Below, piece after piece: positions 25,450 through 35,448 of a stretch of 64,000 nt of DNA. Below the pieces are notes generated by a model. The model was not told where the DNA came from, made no database searches, and worked only from the letters and a program-made list of their open reading frames with translations. The stretch comes from Antiaris toxicaria. Taxonomy: Eukaryota > Streptophyta > Magnoliopsida > Rosales > Moraceae. The position numbers were made by a program, and so were the translations under genes. How positions within the stretch are numbered: the stretch's first letter is position 1; each line of letters starts with the position of its first letter. The stretch spans positions 7,664,501 to 7,728,500 of the forward strand of contig CP141155.1 of the NCBI GenBank assembly GCA_035233585.1, read 5' to 3'.

Positions 25450-26295
25450 AAATATCTCACTTAAATCTTTTACCTTAATCAATTAAATTTAAACAAATAT
25501 TATCTTTTATTTTTTATATTACTTTATTTTTTTGATAAATTTTTGCTTTTAGAAAAAAAATATAAATTTATCCAATATGAGTACTTTGGCATTCATTCTA
25601 TACCAGTTCTCCATTACGATCAATGCTATAGTATTTTACCAATTTTAATTAACTCCTTTTCTTTTAATTTTGTAGAAAGTAGAGCAAAATATGAATTTAA
25701 ACGTGCATATATACGTATATGATATAATATTATAATATACATATATCATGTGTGTATATATATTATGAAAATGTGAATGCATATATATTTTTTTTTTTGC
25801 TTGGACATGAATGTGTATATATTTATATACATACCATATCTTCACACTCTTGCAATAATGTTACTCATAATTGAAAGGGTAATGGCATCGGTCCTGAGCG
25901 GGTTTTTACCCGGTCCTCTGTGGCGTGGGCCCATTAATATTTATGATATAAAAAATATTGCAAATCCTATTGCAAGTCTTCCACACCGATTTGTGTTGAT
26001 GATCACATTCTCATGGCAAAATTTGAAAGAAAAAACGCCTTCAACTATGAAAATTTGTTGCTATTTCCTATTGGTTAAAACAATATTTCACCCATTAAAA
26101 AAAAAACAGTATTTCACAATTTTTTCGTTCCTGCATTTTTTTTTTCCTGATCTTCTTCATTTTATTTTCCAGTTTTTGTTTTTCCTTTGTTTTTGACACT
26201 TTTCGTGCTTCCAAGTGGCAGCAAAAATCAAAAAATAAAAAATAAAAAAGAAAGTTGATGGAGAAGTTAATGGTTGGATCATAAAAGGAAGAACT
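25450..26295. other. Spacer without recognisable genes
   Basis: AT-rich, with TA/TG alternation near 25.7-25.85 kb. Open frames on both strands between 25.77 and 26.37 kb are Phe/Lys-rich products of T and A runs and match no family I recognise. Confidence 0.5.
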
Positions 26296-26299
26296 GAGG

Positions 26300-27045
26300 G
26301 TGTGTGTGGTTAATGTTTTGGAGACATCCAAAACTAATTTTTTTTCTAAATCTTCACAATTTTTCACTATTTATATCTTCAAAACGCTACAGTAAACTCG
26401 AAACTTTAAAAATTCATAATTTTATGTATACAAGTCCAAATGAGATAATTTTTTTTTTAAATTGCATAGAATTTCAAGAGGAATGAAACAATATCTATAT
26501 TAATATTTTTTTTCTAAAAAAATTTTTAAAATATTTTATATTTTCACCCCAAACAATTTTTTTTTTCAAATATATTTTTTAAAATAACTTTTTCCAACCT
26601 AAAATTAATATCTCTAAGCATCTCCTTTAAATACCTACTAAGTAGAGAAAGAAAATTAAAGACCGGCAAATTAAAAACATGAAAGAAAAGGCGTAGGAAA
26701 AATATTAAGGTGGAGTTTAGGGGAGGAGACTGTAAATATTATTTTTGAGTTGGAAAAAAGTTGTTTTGGAAAATATGTTTGGGAGAAAAAACTGTTTGAG
26801 GTGAAAAAATAAAAAAATTTAAAAATTTTTTTAGAAAAAAAAATATCAATATAGATATTATTTCGTTTCTCTCAAAATTCTATACAATTTAAAAAAAATT
26901 ATCTCATTTAGACTTGTATACATATAGTTATGATTTTTAAAATTTGAAGTTTATTATAACATTTTAAATATATAAATAGTGAAAAGTTTTGAAGTTTTGA
27001 AAAAAAAAAGATTTTTAAAAGTTGAAAAACAATCCGGGTCCTAAA
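26300..27045. repeat. Foldback: about 335-bp inverted arms with a 75-bp loop
   Basis: Left arm about 26300-26634, right arm about 26711-27045. Matching segments include TATACAAGTCCAAATGAGATA against the complement of TATCTCATTTAGACTTGTATA, and TTTTTCACTATTTATAT against its inverse. Identity by eye is around 80% or higher along most of the arms. No coding frame is shared. It could be two inverted copies of one MITE or a single long-TIR element. A transcript would form a long imperfect hairpin. Confidence 0.8.
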
Positions 27046-27177
27046 AAATAAAAATTCTTCGTTTAAAAAAGAAAAAAAAAAAACAAAAAAAACAACAAGA
27101 AGTAGACCCCAACTGGGATTCTGATTTCCTCGTGAGGTTGATCCTGAACCTGGGATTCTTCCTCAACATGAAAAGGG

Positions 27178-27178
<1 letters not shown>

Positions 27179-27227
<49 letters not shown>
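27179..27227. repeat. (GA)n microsatellite
   Basis: More than twenty GA units, expanded from a short GAGAGAGAGAGA tract at the matching site in duplication copy 1 (about 10703-10716). Confidence 0.9.
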
Positions 27228-27228
<1 letters not shown>

Positions 27229-27736
27229 AGAACCCAACTGGCCTCTCATTGTTGGTCAAATTCAGCAATAAGTAATCATATCGTTGTATACGTGGAGTTC
27301 ATCATAGCTTTAGCCACGATGAGATACACTAGCACCGATACATTATAATTGATTTTGGGTAAAAACACCAATATATTATATTATATATCATCTGTTTAAA
27401 CTAATATTAATCCGTACAAGCTGATTGATCTCATTAAGTCCTGCACAATAATCATTGCACCTTTTGTACTTAAACATTTTCACATTGTTAACGTACTTGA
27501 TGAATAATGATCTTATTCCAACGACACAAAAGGATTCTTCGTTGAACAAGATCATTGGAACTAATAATGTTTTCTCCCCTAGTTAATCTTACTCCACCCA
27601 GCACTATGGTTCTGTATTATAAACCTATTTTTCAAAGTGGAAGTTCAAAATTATATCAGAAAAAATTATATTGAAAAAGTTTGATCGGTGAGTTTTAAAT
27701 GAAAATCCAAATAAGTACCATTAATCCTCACTATAT

Positions 27737-28017
27737 TATAAATATTTAAACATAATATAATTTTTATCAAAATATAAAAAATTTTATGTTTAAATATAAT
27801 TTTTTTCCATAATACCTTAAATAATTTTTTATTCTAGAATATTTTAAAAAAAAATTTTCTATTCACATCATATTTTTTCTCTATCTTATTTTTTTTATCT
27901 ACTTTTATCAATCACATCAATTTTTTTACTCTAAAATATAATTTTAATACATTTCATCCAAACACACATTACATTTAAATACAAAGTAAATACTTTTCAT
28001 CCAAATATAAAATGCAT
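27737..28017. mobile_element. Tourist-like MITE, copy D (degenerate)
   Basis: Carries the family's ATCAATCACATCAA core and the CATCCAAACACACATTACATTTAAATACAAA end region, but the left end is eroded. It lies directly against copy E, sharing or abutting its TTA, and is absent from duplication copy 1. Confidence 0.65.
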
Positions 28018-28020
28018 TTA

Positions 28021-28346
28021 TGCACCATTTGGGAAATGTTTTTTGATGTTACGAATATCAATTTTACACTAAACGTAAAGTTTTATATTCAAATACAATT
28101 ATTTTCAACAGTGCTACGAAAATAATTACTATTCAAAAGTTTTTTAAAACAATCATATCAACTTTTCAATCCTAACTATTTATCTCTACTTTTATCAATC
28201 ACATCAATTTTTCAACTCTAAAATATTTTTCATCCGAACACATAATTTATTCAAATACAAAACAAATACTTTTCAACCAAATACAACACTCAAAAAAAAT
28301 TATATTCAAACGCAATTAAAATGTAATGTGTTTACCAAATGCCCCC
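28021..28346. mobile_element. Tourist-like MITE, copy E (326 bp)
   Basis: Flanked by TTA on both sides. Left end TGCACCATTTGGGAAATG, right end GTTTACCAAATGCCCCC. Internal sequence very close to copy B, with identical total length. Absent from the corresponding part of duplication copy 1. Confidence 0.88.
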
Positions 28347-28371
28347 TTAATTCATTACGTTCAAACCATAA

Positions 28372-28490
28372 GGGGACGTTTGACATCTGTATTATATTAT
28401 TTTTGAATACAATACAATTTTCATTCAAAAATAAAAATATTACATTCAAATATTAATCACATTATAATTCAAACGTAAGTCCAAATGGAC
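28372..28490. mobile_element. Very short TAA-flanked inverted-repeat element (119 bp)
   Basis: Flanked by TAA on both sides. Left end GGGGACGTTTGACATC, right end GTCCAAATGGAC, which is the inverse with mismatches (GTCCATTTGGAC). The interior is ATTCAAA-rich like the larger MITEs nearby, so it may be an internally deleted relative. Confidence 0.65.
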
Positions 28491-28559
28491 TAAAATTGAG
28501 AATAATAATACAAATACTTTTTATTCGAACATATATTATATTTAATATATTATATTTAA

Positions 28560-30050
28560 CCTTTTTTTTTTGGACAATTAATTGAATATTTTAAGAAAGG
28601 GACGTCCACAGAGGTGATTAGGTCCACGTTCAAAGGGTTTGTCAACCAAAATGACGACATATATAATTAGTGTAAGACTAATTAACTTTCTACCTATTTT
28701 TCTTTTCTTTTTTTTTTTCCATTAGTACATTAAGTGATAATGTGAAAATTTTTCAGTCATGTATAAATTTACAACTTATAACTATACTTGTATCCTCATT
28801 TTCAATGGTAAACTTAATTATATATTTTCAAAGAACTAAAAGCAATGATTTTCTCTGACTAAATATATAAATCAAATAAGTTTTGTCTGATTTAGATCAC
28901 AAGATTAAGATTATTGATCCTTTAACTGTCGACGGTCTTGCTTTAGATTCTCTTGTTTAATTTTTTTTTTCTTGTTATTCATTAATTTGAGTAGGAAGCT
29001 TGACGGACTATAGGTTTTAAGGGCATCAATCTATTTGGAAAACATCCAGAAAAATTTTGATTCCCGTTTGGATGATATGTTTGAATAGAAAAATGTGGAT
29101 TTGGATTGAGAATCAAAATCATATTTGTATTTGGAAGAGTGATAAATGATTGTAGTGCAGATTTTTAAAATGTGAAACTTTAGATTTGAGTTGAATTGAA
29201 ATGTTTGAAACTAAATCTATGATCCAAACAACCTTACATTATCTTTCCAGTGATTTCTATTGTTGCCCCTCAAGAGGTACGTATATTTGGATTATTACCC
29301 TAACTCTAATAGCTCAAGTCTTTTAACTTTCAATTATATGAGTAGGAAAAGTAAAAAATCTAAATAAATGTTATGAAAGACCATATATAAGATTAAAAAC
29401 ATATTTATTTGAGAGTGGTTTTTTCTAATTTTCACTAAAGAATTCCTCCATTTTGATAATTATAAGAGTAAGTTCAATAACAAAGCAAATAATATCTTTT
29501 TTTATAAGAGAAAATAGAAGATCGGTGGTGTTTTTATACCTCTATCCTAGTGGTCATTGGATGAGCCTACTAATCGCACCGGTATAATGATAAAAAGCCT
29601 GACCTTAGATCTTTATAGCTAGTAAACTCTAAACTTTAAAAGCGAATAGCACATAGTCTTTCTTTTCAAAGACTAGACTATTGCGTGTCTCACGGTTCAA
29701 ATCTGAGATCTAATAAAAACGAATGCTCTAAGTAGATCTTTTTAATCATCATGCTACTATCACTGATGATAAAGCAAATTATATCTTGTTTCTACATAAA
29801 TTGCTCTTCCATATCTTGTTTCTATAGAAATTGCTCATAGGAAAAATACTAACCTCATTTCTTAAGTTTTCTATTTGTACGTGGCCATAGTTTTTCTCTA
29901 CCTAGACACGGAGTTAAAGTTTTTTTTTTTTTTTATTTTTTATTTTTCACCCTCTAGGGCCCTAGGGAAACGCTTAACTTTAGTTTTTGTTTTTTGTTTT
30001 TTAATATTTTCCGTGAAGGTTTTAAGTTTGATGATTTTGTCTAATCAACA
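28560..30050. other. Gene-free part of duplication copy 2
   Basis: Blocks match copy 1 at 12.27-14.05 kb. A possible small inverted-repeat element lies near 29064-29233 (CGTTTGGATGAT against ATGATCCAAACAA). No coding sequence is supported. Confidence 0.45.
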
Positions 30051-30054
30051 ATTT

Positions 30055-30412
30055 AAAGGCCTGTTTGAAGCTACTTTTGGAAATGCTTTCGAAAATGGTC
30101 TATCACCATTGGGTTTCCAAATGGAAAACGAGCCTTTCCAAAAGTCTATTTGAAAACAGTGAGCTACTAAAGTTCACCATTTTTTTATTTTAAGAAAAAA
30201 ATTAATTTTTTTGATTTTTTAAAAATGAAATCAACAAAACATACATCCTCAAAATATATATTTTTTTTTCTAATTATTCTTTCATCATACACAAAACCTC
30301 AAAACAATATTTTTCTAAAAAGTTAAACTAAATCTACTTTTTAAAACTTTTCTCAATTCTAAAAATTCTAATAATAAAATTCTGTCTTTAAAATCTCCTA
30401 AAATAGACCTCA
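30055..30412. mobile_element. Small insertion specific to duplication copy 2
   Basis: Copy 1 reads from AGCAATCTTAAAATAAGGTGATATG without this segment. Left end GGCCTGTTTGAAGCTA and the complement of the right end (CCCATTTGAGGTCTA) are loosely inverted. A TTA precedes it, but the right flank is TTG, so the duplication is uncertain. MITE-like; family unknown. Confidence 0.5.
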
Positions 30413-31059
30413 AATGGGTTGATATGATTTATGTGAGATATAATAATGACCATGTTCCACAAGCACTAAATCTGCACATTCGTCCAAAGTAAGACATTCT
30501 TTTTTTATTTTTCTGAAATTGCAAAGTTGCCATTCTTGAGCATATAATAAAATAATTAAAAAAAAAAAAGATTACTTTCAAATCTTTTCTTGGCCCTCTG
30601 ATCCGTCTCCTATCAGTCAGTCAAATTATTATTTTTATTTCCCGTCACCAAGAGTTTTTACTCTTTCCTTTTTCATTTTTTACATTTTACGCAGTGCGTT
30701 CCACTTGATGCCATTTGACCTATGGAGAGAAGGCTTTGCTCAGCCTGCCGACATGAAATCCAGATCACGTTCTCATACATACAAAGATTCTGACAAATAA
30801 CAGTATTGTGAATTTCACAATTTTAACAGTTAGATTGTGAATTTATCATATATTATTAAGTTAATTAAATTGTTGTGATGTTTATATATAAATTGAATAT
30901 CATTTTTTTTCTTTTTTTAGTTAGTTTTGAGATGCATTCTCCTCAAGCTCATTAACATAGTCAAATTTTACAAATAATAAACCTTTTTTTTTTTTTTTGT
31001 TGCTAGAAGGTAACTTGTATAGTTTTACATTCACCATCATTTAAAAAAAGTTATATAAT

Positions 31060-31798
31060 TTTACATAATAAATTTGACAGGTTGAGTATTTTTGCTTGTC
31101 AACTTCGTTTTTGATTATTCTATTAATCTTTTCTGTACTACTTACCGCTTTTTTCGCCTGCCCCCTAGAGGTCGTTTTCATGGAATGATAACAAATGGAA
31201 TTACATTTTCATCTGCCATGATTTAAGGGTACTCTTCTGTCAAAAACATATCTAAAGGAAATTTTCAGACAAAACAATTCCTAATTGTGGTACTTTCTTT
31301 CTTTCTTTTTTTTTTTTTCCTTCGTATGTCACTATCGCCATTGTTATATTGAGATGACAATGATAATAACAACAATAAAGCAATATATTAGGTCACATAC
31401 CCCACTCAAAAATACTAATTGTCAAAAGCAAATATAGAGTTTTTACATTAGGATACCCTTAATTTTACATTATTGATAAAATTTAAATATTTTAGTCAAT
31501 GGTCTAATTCATGATTAAAGCAAGTTTTTGTTGCGTATTGTAAATTTTTGACACATTCATACATAAAATCGTTAAAATTTTTATTTAACAGTTAAAAGCA
31601 ATTCCTATTAGAGTGTGAAAATAAAAGGCTCAATAAAAGCTCTCCAAATATATTTGTCCATGTGCAAAGGAGGTTTAGTGTATTTTTTAAGACTTTGGAG
31701 AGTTGTTTTGATTGCTTTAAAAAAACCATTCATTACTGTTGCTTTATTGGGTTGTTTATATTGTTAGTTTGTTTAATCGTAGAATTACTACTAAATTA
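31060..31798. other. Gene-free part of duplication copy 2
   Basis: Matches 15170-15900 of copy 1 closely, including the same scattered ATG-bearing but short frames. No feature beyond the duplication itself. Confidence 0.5.
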
Positions 31799-31816
31799 TA
31801 CTAATAATTGTTGTTT

Positions 31817-32743
31817 TTTTTTTTGAAAAATAGGAAATTCATGTAATAAAGATGATAAACACCATAATATAATACAAATGACCTTATAGTGGAAAAATCT
31901 TGACGTTCAAATGAGATTAAATCTACCAGTACAATCTGATGTCACTCAAAGGGAAAAGCGCCTGAGATCCTGATAATGGGATTTTGTCTTGATATATCAA
32001 AGCGAGCACTTAAATGGCTTTTTTCAAAAGCCTCTACAATGGATGGAAACCGATTGCACCAAAAATTCTAGCATTAAGGTCATCACATACTTTGTATTGA
32101 ATCAAATCAAATGGAACCATCCAAACATACTTATGACGATGGTATAAACCAAATACAAGCTAAGAGAAGGTCGAGTAGGAAAATCACCGCCCCTATTACA
32201 CATAAACAGGAAAAATACAAACACAAAGGGAAACATCATGGATCCAACTAGCAAAGTCAATTCTTCAATGCCGGAACAATGAGCAGCAACAACGGAGCAA
32301 CATTGAGATTGATTTGCCCAAAAGGCAGTATATCTTGACAAAGTGTGCCAAAAGAGACCTGTGTGTGAGACGGACATGCCACCCACAATGGCCAACAGTG
32401 CAACACACTTGCCACCATCCCGCAACCTAGTACCTATGGTTTCAATAAGTCCCTACGGTGAACATGCCCAGATCTGAGAATAGTAGACAACGCCTCTCTC
32501 TCTCCACACGACTCTTAACTAGCTTCTAACGACCCCTTTGATGGCATGAGCTCGACACCGAAGACCTCAGCAATCTTCCCAGCAAGCTTTGGAGGTCAAT
32601 AATCCAACAAAATGCTAGACCACAAGTCCCAGATCTCAAGCATATAAGGAACTCTCAGAGCTTTTCTCCCTATATTCTCTCTTTGACCCTTGCAACAAAA
32701 AATTTTGAGGGCGATTATTGGGTAGATTGGCTTTTGATGGTAT
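31817..32743 (-). mobile_element. Poly(A) retroposon with an 18-bp target-site duplication
   Basis: The plus strand begins with about eleven T, so the inserted copy reads on the minus strand and ends in poly(A). It is flanked by TACTAATAATTGTTGTTT and TACTAATAATTATTGTTT (17 of 18 identical). The site is unoccupied in duplication copy 1 near 15.9 kb. The long duplication and A tail indicate target-primed reverse transcription. Interior frames carry no domain I recognise; it could be a truncated LINE, a large SINE or a retrocopy of a non-coding transcript. Confidence 0.8.
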
Positions 32744-34045
32744 TACTAATAATTATTGTTTATTTCTATTTTCACACACATATATTTTATAAAGTGAGAT
32801 TAAACTTATAACCTCTACGAAAACCTAAACCCACTCAAAACCCCTGGTGCCACCCACCCTTAAGTTCGTATAAAAATTCTTTTCTTTTGATATGAATATT
32901 CTGTAAACGTTTAATACAACAAAAGCAAAAAAAATCATAGAAGTATATAAAATATATATATGTTTATATTTATATATTTATATATAATACTAAAAAAATG
33001 TTTTTTTTTTTTTTCACCAAGTGTTGTGAAGCTTTCATCGCGTTACCGCACAATGTGTTATAAATATATAAACAATAATATTTTAAGCATATATATATGG
33101 ACAAACACAATTTTTGCCGATATTAATGGTTACGAATCTTTCTATGTGCCGATATATAGAATAATCATAATTTACAAAATAAAACTATCGTGTAACACTT
33201 TGTTAGTTTTTTTTTTCTTTCTTTTTTTGAGGTAAATTATTTTCTAAATTTATACTTTCATCTAAGGAGAATATAAACTTCACATCTCATTTTTATGGTA
33301 AAAGAGATACTAGAAATAAGACTGAAATTGTACTGAGAGCCTGAAAAAACAAACTAAGAAGGATTTTTCCTTTTTTTTTTTCTGGGTATAGAATGGAAGA
33401 AGGACCCAGTCTTTTCCAATGTGTGAGAAGAGATTTTCCTTGTATTTTTGTAACTTCATAAGTGTACTTAAAGAGATTTTATCATTTACTCATGCATTTT
33501 CTGAGCATATATATATATATAACATATCAATCGTCCAAAATAAGTCAATTTAGACCCATCTATGAGTCTATTTTAAAATTGAGTTAAGTATAAAATTATT
33601 GATAAATTATATTACCATAGTCAGTGTTATTCCTTACCTACGAAGTCAAAGAAAAAAATTGAGATAATGCAGAAGAAACAAAACTTCGAAAAAAGACAAA
33701 AAGAAAGATAGGCTAGCTGTTAGAGGCCAAACTAAACGAGAGAGATTGGGTGGAGAGACGACTATTAACTTTAAGAAATGATATTTCATACCAATGACAA
33801 CAAAATTTCGAAGAAATAAACCTAACTTTTGAAATGGCAATGTTACTTCAGAACAACAGAAACCCAAAATCCATAAACGACAAAAGTACAAAAATGAATA
33901 TGAAATACAAACGACCATAGGAAAAAATGAGTGGAGTTAAAAAATGACGACGACGGCAGACTATCAAAGAAATGACAGTGAATAGAAAAATGACAAAGTC
34001 ACTTGAAAAAACAAAGCTTTAAAACCGAAAACAACTTAAGAAATT
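32744..34045. other. Gene-free part of duplication copy 2
   Basis: Matches 15905-16966 and 20728-21000 of copy 1. The junction near 33770 is the empty site of the large TTA-flanked element in copy 1. T-rich microsatellites occur near 33.0 and 33.2 kb. Confidence 0.5.
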
Positions 34046-34062
34046 CCCACACTTAATCTACC

Positions 34063-34660
34063 TAAGGGTATGTTTGGAACAAAGATTTTAGGAAAGAAAA
34101 GAGAAAAAAAATGTGAGGGATTTTACCATCACTTGTTTGGAAACTAAAAAGATGGAGGAAAAATAATTGGAGAAAAAATATGAGAGAATTTAAAAAAGAA
34201 ATGTTGGATTCTATTTTCCTCAAACAAAATGTGAAGAAAATCAAAATTCAATGGCATGTTTGAAACCAATGTTGGATTTCAAAACGGGAATCAGGACTAG
34301 GTTTCAATGTCAAAATCATGATTAGATTTCGAGACAAGATCAGAATCTAGTTTTGAGTTTCAAGATTAGGATTAAGTCGAGGTTGGGTTTTGAGACAAGA
34401 GTTGGGGTTTCAAGACAATGGTCATGATCAGGTTTTGGGACTAAGGTCAGGGTTGGATTTCGGAACCAATGTCAAGGTTTCAGGACTATGGTCAATATCG
34501 AAACCGGCCCGTATCAAAATGAACCCAACCACATCCTGGAATCCAACCCCAATTACATTTTGAAATTCGACCCTAACCCACGACCTCAAACTTTAGGGAA
34601 AACAAACTATCAAGGGTTTTTAATAATTTTTCCTTCTAATTTGCTTTAGGTTCCAAACAT
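34063..34660. mobile_element. Inverted-repeat element carrying a minisatellite
   Basis: Ends are GTATGTTTGGAACAAAG and the inverse TTTAGGTTCCAAACATAAG. The element interrupts sequence that is continuous in duplication copy 1 near 21.0 kb. Its middle third is a degenerate repeat of GGTTTC-GAC-AGGTCAGG-like units. No coding frame. Confidence 0.6.
34260..34515 (+). repeat. Degenerate minisatellite (GGTTTC / ACAA..GTCAGG units)
   Basis: Roughly ten units of about 22-30 bases, each with a GGGTTTC or GGTTTTGAG core followed by GACAA or GACTA and then GTCA. It is not the TTTAGGG plant telomere repeat. Confidence 0.6.
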
Positions 34661-35448
34661 AAGATACAGAGTTTGAATCTCCATTCCCAAATTAAAAAAA
34701 AACAATTTAAAAAATATCAAAAATCAACATTGCACAACAACAACGAGAAAATATTAAATAAATATAGTCACTTTAACACGACAAAATGACAATCTCTCTT
34801 AAAAGTAACAAAAGCTTCCAAAGTAAAAAAAATTATAATAAGATTATGAAATTCAACACTCAATATGCAAAACAATAAATTTATCAAAAATTCACATTTC
34901 AGAAGAAAAAATCTTTATATCTCACATAAACTATGAGAGAACATGAAAGAGACGATGATAAATTTCGAAACTACATCACCAATTTAATGAGGCGATAAAC
35001 CAGAAAACGAAAAAAACACAAAAAAGAATAACTACTTTTTAAAATGACAATGTCTCTTAAAATGGCAGAAACGACAAAGTTTCAAAAATGGGAGAAACCT
35101 ATGAACAACAAGAGAAAAATAGATAGTAACTATAAAAATTAGAAATAAGACATCTGGTATACTTGATCGTATAATATCTAAGACGAAAGATAAATAAAAT
35201 TTAAAAGCTGAGGCGAGCATGATTTATTCAACTACGGCAATTAGAAAAATTATAAAGACAAAAGAACTAACGTTTTCTATTACTAGGTTATAAATGACAT
35301 TATTTTCATTGATCGAACCAAGCTTTTGATGAGAGACGACAGACTCTTGATCATTACTTGTGTGGCATTTCAGGGAGACAGGGAAGGACAGGAGCAAATG
35401 GAAATTCCATAGAAAAATGTTGAAACATTAAGGGATTAACGACAAGAT

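Noticed and set aside
25777..26486. Phe-rich plus-strand and Lys-rich minus-strand frames
   Set aside because: Products of T and A runs; no motifs, and the latter part overlaps the foldback arm.
32102..32425. 107-codon minus-strand frame
   Set aside because: It lies inside the poly(A) retroposon. No protein family is recognisable, and the frame covers only a third of the insert.
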